DNA from: Symbiodinium natans
Lineage: Eukaryota; Sar; Dinophyceae; Suessiales; Symbiodiniaceae
Length of the DNA stretch: 64,000 nucleotides
Direction: 5' to 3'
Assembly (NCBI GenBank): GCA_905221605.1
Contig: CAJNDS010000424.1
Span: 375,978-439,977 of the forward strand
Made by a program: the position numbers and the translations under genes. The notes under the pieces were generated by a model. The model searched no databases, was not told where the DNA came from, and was given only the letters and a program-made list of their open reading frames with translations. Shown piece after piece: positions 21,604 through 31,933 of the stretch (within the stretch, counting starts at the first letter, position 1; each line of letters opens with the position of its first letter).

Positions 21604-24600
21604 ACTTTATATTTATATATACACACATGATTGAGTGTTTACATGATGTCCTTGCTGTATTGATTTGTTTCATGTGTTTTTGCTTTTCAGAGGTGGCGTG
21701 CCTCCAACAGCTGCATGAATAGCACCGGGGAGGGTGGGGAGGTTGTTTCATTCACTGATGTGCTTCTTACTTTTTCACTGGCTTTTGTAAAACATATGTT
21801 GGGTTGAAGTTTTTTTTTTATATGGCTTTTGCGGCTGAAGGGTGTCAAGGTTCATCTTCGCTGCTTCAGCTTCTGTCGAGTCTGCTCCTTCCGTAGGGGC
21901 TTTTTATTGAGGGTTGTTGGGTTGTATGACTGTCGGATTTAGGCGGCTGGTGGTTTCCCACGGTCTCCATGAGTTCGAGGGGTGAGAGATTTGAGAAGCA
22001 TAACAACAAGAGGGATGCCCGACTGAAACCGCCAAAACTCCAACCCCCCACCGTCTCCGCCCCCAAGCCCGAAACACCTTAAACTCCCACCCATAAACCC
22101 CTAACTGCTGCTAAAGTCGGAACCCCCCCCCAAAAAAAAAATAAAAGATAAATAAGCCCTCAAGCCCACAAGCCCTAAACCCTAAACTGGCCCTAAACCC
22201 TAAACCCTCAACCCTAAACCCTCAAAAAATCTCAAGCCCTGGGACTCGCAAGCTCCAGGCTGAAAATTTCCGTGCGCTGTGCACCATGGAGAAAGGCTTC
22301 GGCTTTAAGGGCCGGCGCCTTACGGCTCGGTTTAGGGTTTAGGGACTGGGGTTTAGGGTTCATGGTTCAGGGTTCAGGGTTTAGGGTTTAGGGTTTAAGG
22401 ATTTAGGGGTTTAGGGTTTGGGGGTTTAGGGGTTTAGACGTTTAGCGGTTTTGGGTTTAGGGCTTCGGGTTTAGGACTCGGAGTTTGAGTGCATAGGGGG
22501 GGGGGGGGGGGGGGGGGGGGGGTAGGGTTTAGGGTCTATGGGGATTGTTTTCTTGGAGGTGAAGAGTTGGGTGTATATTGTTTGGGTCAACCTTAGCCTA
22601 GACCCTAAACCCTGAACCCTGAACCCTAAACCGTAAACCCCAAACCCCTAAACCCAACCCCAGGCTGCAAGTTCCATCGGATCATTCCGGACTTCATGTG
22701 CCAGGCCTCGTAGCAGCCAAAGGAGGGCTTTGCATCTCAGGACAGCTGCGACAGGAAATGCGTGCAGGTTCTTGGGGCCTATGGCGTTTTAGGGTTTAGG
22801 GTTTAGGGTTTAGGGTTTAGGGTTTAGGGTTTAGGGTTTAGGGTAACTCAACTCCTTGGGCGTGATCTGGCAGGGGGGGGACTTCACGAAAGGTGTGCCC
22901 GGCCTGTTGATCTGGCTCTGCCGAGGGGAGAGCAGGAGTCGAGGTCTCTGGTTCCTTCTGTTCTCCGGGTTGAGCCGGGGTAGGGTTGAGGGTTGAGGGT
23001 TTAGGGTTTAGGGTTTAGGGTTTAGAGTTTGGGGTTTAGGGTTTAGGGTTTAGGGTCAAGGGGCTTTTGGATTTAGGGTTCAGGTTAAGGTTTCCATGGC
23101 AGGCAACGGAACCGGTGGAAAGTCCATCTATGGGGAGAAGTTCGAGGACTAAGTGCTGTGGAAGGAATGTTCGCAGGAAGACTACGCCCTACTGTAGACC
23201 CCAGGTGCTGGCTCTAACCCACAGGGTCCATGTACCTATATGGTATATACTTGGGCCTTAAAGGGGTTCCCATCTTGTAGCTTTAGGGCCCAAGTATATA
23301 CTATTTGGGTACATGGACCCTTAGGGTAAATTCCCCTTGCAGAGGACGAGAACTTCTCCTTGAAGCACACCGGGCCCGGTATCCTCTCCATGGCGAACGC
23401 AGGCCCTCCTGAACGAAGCATTCTGTCCCAAGGGCTCTAAGGACTCTTATTTCAGGGTTTTTGGACCCAGAGGCCTTCTTGTGAGAGGTTTTCGGGCTAT
23501 TCTGAGCCTCGGGCTATGTCCAAAATCCACCCTCGTAGGCGGCTGCGGGCGAACGAGTACACCAAAACCACAGTCCTGTTGATGACAGTAGGATTGAGGG
23601 TCTAGATAGATCTCCCGGCAATGCGGGGTAAACAGTGAGTTTTCCCCTAAACCCTAAACCCTAAACCCTAAACCCTAAACCCTAAAACCTAAACCCTACA
23701 ACCCTGGAGGCAAGGACACGAATGGAAGTCAGTTTTTCCTCTGCACGGTCACCACGAGCCACCTGGATGGTGCCCACGTGGTCTTCGGCCAAGTCATCAA
23801 GGGCTACTCTGTAGTAAAGGCCGGGGGGGTATGGGCTAATCTAGGTTTAGGGTTTAGGGTGCAGGGTTTAGGGCTTAGGGTTTGTAAGATTTAGGGTTTA
23901 GGGTTTAGGGTTGTGGAACTTGCTTGGTACCCTGAATAAAGAAACCGGGGCGTTCTTCGAGAACTGATCAAACGAGTCGTTGCCAGGACTCCTCATGCCT
24001 CGTCTAGGACCTCCCTGGAGACATTACGAGCATGGCACCGTCCGCTGTACCTTACCAGTGTAGTTCCAAGTAATCCAGGTGTTGCCTCAAGACTGCTTAG
24101 GAGTTGTTCCTTTTTGACCAATGAACTTCGAGCCAGAGTAGGCCCTTCTTCCCTTCTTTAAGGGTTTAGGTTCCCTTATCAGCCCCTTTTCACCAAAAAA
24201 ATGTCACCCTTTGTTAATCCGAGGTTACTCTTGTGAAAACCCTGAACCCTAAACCCTTTAAACCAAAAAAGAGCCTCCTTTTTTGTATTCCTTGGTTCCT
24301 CTTGGGTCTTGCGCCGCTTTCGGACTTAGGCTGCCAAGAGCAGTGACATCCTCGAACCCTAAGCCCTGAACCCTAAAGCGCTAAACCCGAAACCCCAAAC
24401 CCTAAACCCTAAACCCCAAACCCCAAACCCCAAACCCTAAACCCTAAACCCTAAACCCTAAACCCTAAACCCTAAACCCTAAACCCTAAACTAAACCCTA
24501 AACCCTACACTTCTGGTCCTGGGAGGCCATAGAGAAGGTGGGTAGCGAGAGTGGAGCACCCTCGCTCCGAGCCCCTTGGCTGACGAGAGCGGAAAAAGTC

Positions 24601-25182
24601 CCCAACCCCTGACGCCTTGGGTTAAGGTTTTAGGGCTTAGGGTTTGGGGTTTGGGGTTTAGGGTTTAGGGTTTAATGAAGGAACAGGGTTTGAGGGTTTG
24701 AGGGTTTGAGGGGTTAAGGGGTTAAGGGTTTTAGTGTGTGTTTAGGGTTTAAGGGGTTTAAGGGTTTTAGAGGTTTTATGGCTTTCGGGTTTTAGGGTTT
24801 TGGGGTTCAGTGTTGTTTGTTTTCCTCTCTTTTTTCCGGGTTTTGGGTTTCATGTCATGGTTTTACAGGATTTCAGGGTTTGAGGGTTTTAGGGTTTAGG
24901 GCTGATTAGAGTTTAGGGCGGTTTCGGGGAACATTCCCTAGTTAAAGGGGTATTGGGGCTCCCTGCAACACTCCCTGCTGTCAAGGGACTACAGGCGCAA
25001 CCCTTATAAGGGACCTTAGGGGTTCCTTTGGGGTTGTTTAGGGACTGCTTCGGTATATGTAGGGGTTTATATAGGGGAATAAGATTCAGGGTCCCTTCCT
25101 GGGGGGTCCCTCCTTCTTCCACTCCCTGCTGCCTCAGGTCATCATCAAGGACTGTGGGCAAGGTTCTGCAAGTCAAACATAG
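20815..25182 (+). CDS. Cyclophilin-type peptidyl-prolyl cis-trans isomerase, at least 10 exons
   Basis: Exons: 20815-20862, 21467-21487, 22259-22310, 22664-22704, 22874-22892, 23103-23146, 23345-23402, 23710-23819, 24526-24555 and about 25138-25182. Together they encode the cyclophilin core in order: [106 protein letters not shown] and VIIKDCGQ. The catalytic Arg (FHR), Phe, Met and Gln of FMCQ and the Phe of QFF are present. The Trp of the usual WLDG is His here. The enzyme isomerises X-Pro bonds. The N-terminal dozen residues and about five residues before VIIKDCGQ are unplaced, so small exons are probably missing. Donors: GC seven times, GT and GA once each. Confidence 0.93.
21066..21400. 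repeat. CCCTAAA arrays in a cyclophilin intron
   Basis: Three CCCTAAA blocks (about 21059-21105, 21195-21310 and 21352-21396) fill much of the intron between the exon ending 20862 and the 21-nt exon at 21467. A (TA)n microsatellite follows in the next intron at about 21569-21602. Confidence 0.85.
22494..22522. repeat. Poly-G run of about 29 nt
   Basis: A long pure G run lies in the cyclophilin intron between exons 22259-22310 and 22664-22704. It could form a G-quadruplex in RNA or DNA, and such runs are prone to length errors in assembly. Confidence 0.9.
23223..23322. mobile_element. TIR-3 family element inside a cyclophilin intron
   Basis: The ends AGGGTCCATGTACCTATATGG and its inverted match TTTGGGTACATGGACCCT enclose a core with TTGGGCCTTAAAGGGGTTCC. 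It lies in the 23147-23344 intron, the only intron here with a GA donor in this gene. It is nearly identical to the copy at 49396-49500. Confidence 0.88.
24156..24305. mobile_element. TIR-12 family element in a cyclophilin intron
   Basis: A TTTAGGTTCCCTTATNAGCCCC left part and CCAAAA...TTCCTNGGTTNCTCTTGGGTC right part recur at about 51921 and 33226. The ends are weakly inverted (TTTAGGTTCCCTTA against AATCCGAGGTTA), so the family is defined mainly by recurrence. A CCCTAAA stretch sits in the middle. Confidence 0.5.
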
Positions 25183-25461
25183 CAGGCGGCGCGGCCACAA
25201 GCGCTCCACCTGGTGCTGCAGGCGTTAAACCCGTGCGCACGACACTGGGAGGGGGTGGGGGGGGCATTAGGGTTTGACTGGGAGGGGGTGGGGAGGGGGA
25301 TTAGGGTTTGCAGGGTTTTTGGGGTTTAGGGTTTAGGGAGGAATTCATCAGAGTAATGTGCCCTTGTTGTTGTCGAGCCTGGCCCAAGCAGATGTGCAAT
25401 AAGGAGCGCCCGGGGCGCACACCCTAAATCCCAAACCTCCTTGAACCTCTTGAACGTCGCA

Positions 25462-25537
25462 AAGTGGGATGCTCGCCCTTATACTAGGGGTACTGTCCCT
25501 ATGAATGACTGTTAGTCTAAGGGGGAACGCTCCACTT
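25462..25537. mobile_element. TIR-1 family element (short)
   Basis: The ends AAGTGGGATGCTCGCCCTTATACTA and TAAGGGGGAACGCTCCACTT are inverted matches, at 76 bp the shortest of the family. It lies just downstream of the last cyclophilin exon, possibly in the 3' UTR or a terminal intron. Confidence 0.75.
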
Positions 25538-25818
25538 GTTGCATCTAGGTGTTGCAACCTGCAAGCTAGCTACCAGCCTTTGGCAGGGCCTTGGGGTATT
25601 TTACATTCTCCCTTATTGGGTTTAAGGGGATCATATTCAGGAACCCTGAACCCTATAGACCCCAAACCCTACACCCTAAAACCCGAAACCCTAGTTTTCA
25701 GAGGGTTTTAGGGGCCATCCTAGTTTGGCTTTGGCAGGCAATGACCTGTACCTTGGGTGACGGCCGGAGCCCGAAGGCGAAGCACTTCTGCGAACCGGGA
25801 AAAACGGAGCGGTCACCC

Positions 25819-25930
25819 CCTTGGGGACCTAAGTGAACCCTAAAAGGGTTTATGGTTCATATACCTTACTAGGAATTAGAGTAGTTATGGGTATATGAGC
25901 CCAATTTTGGGGTTCATTTCGTCCCCAAGG
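25819..25930. mobile_element. TIR-2 family element
   Basis: The ends CTTGGGGACCTAAGTGAACCC and GGGTTCATTTCGTCCCCAAGG are inverted matches. The core carries the shared TATACC..TACT..ATAGTAG..GGGTATATG pattern. About nine copies occur in the window; three coincide with complete introns. Confidence 0.85.
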
Positions 25931-25947
25931 TCTTGTCCGTTTACAAC

Positions 25948-26075
25948 AGGGGGGTTTACGAAAATAGGGGACCCCTAGTATAGACCCCCCAATAGTAGGA
26001 TTCCTTTCTAATAAGGACAATAAGGACCCCAAGAAGGTACCCCCGCCCCCCCCCCCCCCCAATTTCGGAAAGCCC
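25948..26075. mobile_element. TIR-4 family element, reverse orientation, with poly-C
   Basis: The left end GGTTTACGAAAATAGGGGACCCC and right part GGTACCCC..AATTTCGGAAAG are inverted relatives. The internal AGTAGGATTCCTTT is shared with copies at 30664 and 44461. An 18-nt C run interrupts the right end. Confidence 0.65.
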
Positions 26076-26155
26076 CGCGTTGCTCCTTGTGGCTTGAGTT
26101 CCCAAGATCTTCAAGGGAACTGCAACTTAAGCAACTTCAATTGGAGGCTCTTGAA

Positions 26156-26265
26156 CATATGGGTGGTTGTCAAAATTATGATTCCTTTTGGGGTACCTAA
26201 ATACTAGGTGCCGTAGTATAATAGGGATCCAAAAAGGGACCATACTTTTGACAACCACCCATATA
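26156..26265. mobile_element. TIR-9 family element with long inverted ends
   Basis: The ends CATATGGGTGGTTGTCAAAA and its complement at 26246-26265 match over about 20 bp with a single spacer difference. The core includes CTTTTTGGGGTACC-like sequence. It lies upstream of the hydrolase start and may be in its 5' intron or promoter region. Confidence 0.85.
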
Positions 26266-26399
26266 GTTAAGCCCGTGACAACTTGTTTAGGTACCTCGAT
26301 GTGTGAGATGGCAGCCCTTTTGATTGTCATGGACAGTGTGAGGCGAGCCAATCGGAGAGCAACCGAGAGCAACCGCCACTCTGCTGAATACATGGACGT

Positions 26400-26640
26400 G
26401 ATCCATGATAGTCATGTACATGCATGCATACAAACACGTTACATACACGTAGATACATATATACCTATATATATATATGTATATATGTATGTGCTCAATC
26501 ACAACTAGCGCCGCACCATGAGGCGAAACAGACTATGCCAGAACAGAGTACACAGTCGGACATATACACTGCGAATGCTTGTGGCCTACATGTCGAGCTA
26601 CACCATTGCACATAAGGAAAGGGACCAAAGTTTCTAAAGG
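26400..26640. other. Unique and TA-rich DNA upstream of the hydrolase
   Basis: Short (TA/CATA)n tracts at about 26425-26490, then unique sequence. An AG at 26652-26653 before the hydrolase ATG could be a trans-splice or intron acceptor. No dinoflagellate spliced-leader relic was noticed. Confidence 0.4.
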
Positions 26641-26672
26641 ATTCTTACCTTAGCCGTCCGGAGCGCCCAGTC

Positions 26673-29600
26673 ATGGCATATGTTGGCGGTGCACGGAATA
26701 TTTTGGCCGATGCTTTGCCTACAGTGTCGATGCCTACGAGCACGACGAGGCTCGTGCGGCATCCGGCGCGATCGTCAAGAAGCCCTGCTGGGCGGCAGGA
26801 ATCCCACTCGGCACAGCTTGGCGTATTGCTAAGTACAGTGGTAGCCTCCTGTTGGACCAACAGACAGGGCAGACAGACGCGCACATGCCGAGTGGCAAGA
26901 AGTGTCACTGCTGAGCGAACTGCACGAAGGGAGAAGCTCATGCAACCGAAGACAGCATCCAGCAACAAGTGGCATTGGAAGGACCGACTTACAGTCCACT
27001 ATGCCAAAGCTGCTTCCAAGATACCTGGGACGGACACGGCGGTCGTCTTGCTGCACGGCTTTGGGGTGGCCTCGTTCCACTACGAGGCACAGTTTGGCCC
27101 CCTGAGCGAGGCAGGATACACCGTCTACGCGGCAGACAACGTCGGAGCCGGCCTTTCTTGGCCAGACAGCGACCCTGCGCCGGGAACGCCTTTGGAGGTC
27201 CAGAGCCCCGGTTCCGAGTGGCTGGGTTGGTGTCTTAGTTTTTTGCTGCTTAATAAAATAAAAATAACAATAAATAAATAACAATAAGAAGAAGAAGAAC
27301 AATAATATATAGTAACAATAATAGTATTAATAATAATAAAACAATAGAAAGTAATAAACATATTAATAATAAGAATCATAAGGAACTTAAGCTTGAACCT
27401 GAAATTGTGCTGTTAACAATAGGGGGTTATACAATATGTATCTTTGTTTAGTATGCACGTGCACGCCCAGGATGTGCTTTTTTGTGGTGTAGCAGAATGT
27501 CTGACCCTAAACCCTAAACCCTAAACCCTAAACCCTAAACCTAAACCCTAAACCCTAAACCCTAAACCCTAAACCGGGTTTAGGGTTTAGGTTTTAGGGT
27601 TTAGGGTTTAGGGTTTAGGGTCAGACATTCAGCGTCTTCAAGTCAATTTCAACCCAGGTGGGGCTTCGGAAGTCCCTGCCCTCCCTTCGAGGACCTGGTC
27701 ATTGGGGAGGCCCTGTGGGTGGAGCACCTTGGAGACCAAATGAACCGTAAAATTGGGGTTTAGGGTTTAGGGTTTCGGGTTTAGGGTTTAGGATTTAGGG
27801 TCTAGGGAGACTTTATGAACCCAACAATTGGGCATATACCCTATACTACTATCATTCTTAGTAAGGTATATGAACCATAAACTTTTAGGGCTCATAGAAT
27901 CCCCAACCCAAGGCAGGTGAGAGATTTCATCGCCGAGTGTGTCGAGGAGCCCTACGTGATTCTGGGAGGCAACTCGCTGGGAGGTTACCTGACAGTTCTG
28001 GCCACGGCAGCCATGGGCACCGAGCTCCTCGGGCGCGTCAAGGGCGTGGCGCTCCTGAATCCCACACCTTTCTGGGGGTGGATACCGAATCGCTCCAAGA
28101 ATCCGGGCTTGTACGATACCTTACCCTGGAAGGGCCAGTTCCCTATACCGGCGTCGGTGCGCCCCCTCACCCTGGCATGGTACAACACCCTGCGAAACCC
28201 GGACTCCATCGAGTGGCTCCTGAACTTTGTGACCCTCGCCTTCCTGCATTGGTAGAGTACCCTCTCTTCCCCCTTTGTTGACAGCTAAGGGCTGAAAAGT
28301 ACACCCCGAAATGGGTTCCCTGTTGTTTCTCTAAACCCTAAACGATAAACCCTAAACCCTAAACGAGAAACCCTATACCCTAAACCCTAAACCCTACTAT
28401 ATCCGATATCTGGGGAGTCCACGGTTGAACGCGAGGACCTCGAACCCCGCCGGTGTCGGCCACGAGCTGGCCGAGCGCATCGCCACCATGGCCGACCACC
28501 CGGCTGGCGCAGCGGCCTTTGTACTTTAGCCAACAGTAGAACTCCCTGAGGATCCATGTACCTGAAGAGGGTTTAGGGTTTAGGGTTTAGGGTTTAGTAT
28601 GGATCCACGTACCTATATAGTATACACGTGGCCCCTAAAAGCTACCATATAGGAACCCCCTTTCTAAGGCCCAAGTGTATACTGTGTGGGTAAGGGGATC
28701 CTTTAGAACTGGAATCATTTGATAATCGTGACTTTTCCCCTTGCTTCTGGGAGACGTGAGGCTCAGATCCTCTTCACCCCACAAGCTGAGCTTACATTTG
28801 AAGAAGCTCTGGACCACGTGGTAAAAAGCAACATCCCGGTGTTCCTCCTCTACGGGCGGGAGGATCCATGGATCATCCCCTACTGGGCCGCTCGTGCCTA
28901 CTCCACGGCACCAGGAGCGGACTACGTCCAGCTGTCGCCCAGTGGCCACTGCCCTCACTACGAGACTCCTGCGGCAGTGAACGAGTGCCTGCTCCGCTGG
29001 CTCCAGGACACTGGGAGCGATTTCGGAGTTTTTTGGGGGGAAAGATGTTTATGTATTGGTTCTACAAGAAGTGGCCATGCGAATCGTAGTTTTGAGATTG
29101 GGGTTCTAGGAACAGTGAACTGGGTAGTGCTTTTGGGACATTGTTAGATTTACCTTCTTTCCCTTTCAAGGGAGCCTACTCATAAGTAGCTATTCAAGGG
29201 CTTCAGAAGCACCTCCCTAAACTCTAAACCCTAAACTCTAAACCCTAAACCGTGAAGGACAAGGCTCCTGTCGATGGCCAGGCGCAGCAAGACCTGCCAG
29301 GATCCATTGGCGCCTCCTTCGCAGTGACGGAGGAAGATGGCCGTGAGGTGGTCGTAACCCGCAGAGGACCCCCCTGGTTCTTGTAGTAGGGAATGAGGGA
29401 AATTAGGGCCTGTTGCTACCCTTTAGGGGATTAGATACATATATATATATATACACATGTATATGTGTGTATATATATATATATGCATATAAATAAATAT
29501 CAACAATAAATAATAAAAAAAATATATATATATATATATAAATAAGTATATATATATATATATGTGTGTGGTGCTTATATGTATATATATATATATACAT

Positions 29601-29790
29601 ATGTGTGTGTGGTGCTTATATGTATGTATATATATATATGTATTAGTACTTTAGTTTTTTGAGGGTACCTCACTCCCTCATTCCCTACGCAGAACCAGCC
29701 AGAGGATTCCCCGAGCCGTTCCGCGAGGATGAGCTGGCCTGGGATGAGCTCCCCGCTTGGCTCCAGCAGATGGCACGTGGAGACGAGTGA
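26673..29790 (+). CDS. Alpha/beta hydrolase (chloroplast/cyanobacterial type), 7 exons
   Basis: Exons: 26673-27217, 27658-27723, 27913-28230, 28436-28520, 28761-29027, 29258-29366 (end uncertain) and 29693-29790. They join in frame to 496 codons including TGA. Motifs in order: [14 protein letters not shown] (oxyanion loop), [22 protein letters not shown] (GxSxG nucleophile Ser), [11 protein letters not shown] (acid Asp) and [12 protein letters not shown] (catalytic His). The N-terminal 100 residues are basic and Ser/Thr/Arg-rich with a hydrophobic patch, consistent with organelle targeting. Sequence style resembles plastid/cyanobacterial hydrolases near pheophytinase; the substrate is unknown. 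Donors are GT, GC, GA, GT, GT and GA. The exon 6-7 junction is the least certain. The C-terminus is acidic and Trp-rich. Confidence 0.85.
27236..27380. repeat. A-rich AATAAT microsatellite in intron 1 of the hydrolase
   Basis: An imperfect AATAAT/AATAAA tract follows closely after the 27218 GT donor. Open frames across it are low-complexity and not coding. Confidence 0.8.
27495..27630. mobile_element. Telomere-motif palindrome with unique inverted ends
   Basis: GAATGTCTGACCCTAAACC at the left is inverted exactly at the right (GGTTTAGGGTCAGACATTC). Between them a CCCTAAA array meets a TTTAGGG array head-to-head near 27575. The 10-bp unique ends show that the unit is bounded. It lies wholly inside intron 1 of the hydrolase (27218-27657), so it may be a telomere-motif-filled TIR element. 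Confidence 0.85.
27724..27912 (+). mobile_element. TIR-2 element that is exactly intron 2 of the hydrolase
   Basis: The upstream exon ends GTGGA. The intron starts GCACCTTGGAGACCAAATGA and ends AATCCCCAACCCAAG, and the next exon starts GCAGG. The inverted ends are the family ends, GCA is repeated on both sides, and removal restores LWVEQVRDFI. A TTTAGGG block is nested within. Confidence 0.85.
28551..28702. mobile_element. TIR-3 family element in intron 4 of the hydrolase
   Basis: A left end GAGGATCCATGTACC is followed by a TTTAGGG block and then by a second copy of the left end (GGATCCACGTACCTATATAG), suggesting partial duplication. The right end is GGGTAAGGGGATCC. It lies within intron 28521-28760. 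Confidence 0.7.
29384..29690. mobile_element. TIR-10 family element, (TA)n-filled, in the last hydrolase intron
   Basis: The ends TAGGGAATGAGGGA and TCCCTCATTCCCTA are perfect 14-bp inverted repeats. They almost abut the acceptor GCAG at 29689-29692. The interior is about 200 bp of (TA)n with TATGTGTGTG, including a duplicated GTGTGTGGTGCTTATATGTAT segment. A relative at 43221-43338 lies in a DHAD intron. Confidence 0.88.
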
Positions 29791-29801
29791 AGTGCACCAC
29801 T

Positions 29802-29960
29802 CCTTGGGGACCAAGTGAACCCTAAAATTGGGGGTCATAAACCCTATACTGCTATAATTCCTATGAACTCTAAAATTGGGGTCATAAACCCTATACTACT
29901 ATAGTTCCTCTTAAGGTGATATGAACCCTGAACCCTTTTAGGGTTCATTTCATCCCCACG
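29802..29960. mobile_element. TIR-2 family element downstream of the hydrolase stop
   Basis: The ends CCTTGGGGACCAAGTGAACC and GGGTTCATTTCATCCCCACGG are inverted matches. An internal segment (TAAAATTGGGGTCATAAACCCTATACT) is duplicated. It starts 12 bp after the TGA, so it is in a 3' UTR or intergenic region rather than between coding exons. Confidence 0.85.
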
Positions 29961-30660
29961 GCTCCACCCAGAGTTTCATTGCGCATGTTGGCGCTTCAAA
30001 TTACACTCTGACTGCACTCTCACTCCCTGCAGTGTTTCGAAGTTTTTTGAAAATCTCAGACATTTAGATGAACCGAGTCATTTTTGAAATTCTCGAGAGA
30101 TTCACGACGTATCGACATGAATTGAGTTAGTTGTCAATCGTTGCGGCTCATCCCTTGCTTCATCTCCCACTCTGCGTTTCAACTTTTCCCATCAGTGCGC
30201 AAGGCAGGAGAACTGAAGTAGGATGCCTGTCGAAAAGGTGCGATGGGGGGGGGGTTCAAACACTAAACCTTCAACCTAATTATAAGCCCTATACACTACC
30301 TAGTTGTGGCAAGTCAAGGCTGGTTTGGAGGCTGGGCCATTGTGCCTTGAATCAATATGCACAAGGTAGCTTTTGGGCGGTTCTGGGTTCTTGAGGTACC
30401 CTCAACCCTAAACCCTAAAACCCTAAAACCCTAAAACCCTAAAACCCTAAATGTAACTCTAAACCCCAAGCCCTAAAGATGTGTTTACGGTTTCGGCTGC
30501 TCGGCTTGTCCTGCCTTGTCGAGTCCAGAAGGTGCAACAGCGGCCGTAGCCCGGTATGGTTCGGTGCATGCTTGCGAGCGCCCACAGCACGTTAGGGTTT
30601 AGGGGTTAGGGTTTATAATTAGGGTTTCGGGGTTAGGGTTTAGGGTTTAGGGTTTAGGGT
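29961..30660. other. Intergenic DNA with degenerate repeats
   Basis: Unique sequence to about 30390, then CCCTAAAA-type repeats (30400-30450) and TTTAGGG (30596-30660). The open frame 30131-30394 has no recognisable motif. Confidence 0.45.
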
Positions 30661-30663
30661 GGA

Positions 30664-30757
30664 GTTTCCCGAAATTAGGGGTACCTTATTGGGGTCCTAT
30701 AAGGGAATCCTACTAATTGGGTCTATTTTAAGGGTCCTTTATGTTCGTGAACCCCCC
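30664..30757. mobile_element. TIR-4 family element
   Basis: GTTTCCCGAAATTAGGGGTACCTTATTGGGGTCC at the left, then AATCCTACTAATTGGGTCTATTTTAAGGGTCC and GTTCGTGAACCCC at the right. The ends are imperfect inverted repeats. It directly follows a TTTAGGG block. Confidence 0.7.
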
Positions 30758-31041
30758 ATGGAAGCTCTGCAAGCTGCTAAGACAGAGCAGGCAGGATTTT
30801 TGAGACGACTATCCAGGTGCAATCACATGCAAGACAGCACTACAAACCTGAAGCTCTGAACTGCAATGCAGAAGCACGCGGCCCGCGGTAGATGACGGTT
30901 GCTGTGTGAAGCTCAGTGGATGGTGTTTGAGAAGTGCTCTGTGGCATGCTTGTCGTCATCGTACATGCTGCTACGCTGCAAGGCTGAGCGTCTGGGCGTG
31001 CTGTGTGCCAGGCAGATGCCCTTCACTGCTGCAGTGTGAAG

Positions 31042-31184
31042 TGTCGGGATGTTCCCCTTTATACTAACAGTCCTTAAAAAGGATTTCAATAGGGGGTAAA
31101 TACTAACAGTCCTTAATAGGGATTATAATAGGGGTACTATAATCCCGATTAAGGACTGTTAGTATAAGGGGGAACATTCCAAGT
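31042..31184. mobile_element. TIR-1 family element with internal duplication
   Basis: The ends GGGATGTTCCCCTTTATACTA and TAGTATAAGGGGGAACATTCC are inverted. The left inner segment TACTAACAGTCCTTAA occurs twice, then appears inverted near the right end. Confidence 0.85.
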
Positions 31185-31933
31185 GAAGTGCATGAAGCCG
31201 GCTGATTGGCAGGATTGGCCTCTGCAGCAGAAATGAGGCTGCAAAGTACGCCAGACGAAACCTCAGCCTAACACCAGTTTTTTGCCATGTCTGTTTGGGG
31301 GCTTTCTCCGAGTCAAGCCGTGCACACGAGGGCTTGGACAAATCCTGGTGGATGGCCAGCCAGCGAAGAGTGCGGCCGCCGGGGGCCTCGAACAGACCGG
31401 CGTGCGCTTCGAGCACTGAGACTGCACTCAACAGACCTCGAAGATACCGGAACCGCATGAATCCTTCATTAAAATTAGGACGCTACAAGCCACTCAGTTC
31501 AGAGAAGACAAGAGCTTGTCAAAGCAAGAGTTGGAGAATGGTTCGGGCTCACTCGCTTTCTCCGCCGATGACACGCTTTGGCGGTCTGAAGAGCTTCCTA
31601 CCCTAAGGGTTTCTGCTACCCAAAGGGTTTCTGTGCCTGCCTTGCTATGCTAAGGCTTTCTGTGCCTCCCTTCCTACCCTAAGGGTTTCTGTGCCTATAT
31701 CGTCCACATAGTACATGTGACGGCACTAAAGCCACTATATAGGCACCGCTTCAAGGCCCAAGAATATATTCTATAGAGGTACCTAGACCCTCAGGGCTGG
31801 TTCTCAAGGTGGGGTAAGGCGAAAAGTAGGCCAGTTTGGGGTTTAGGGTTTAGGGTTTAGGGTTTTAGGGTTTTAGGGTTTAGGGTCCCTACAAAGAGCC
31901 GGTAAGAAACTGAACCCTTGCTTCACGTCTCAG

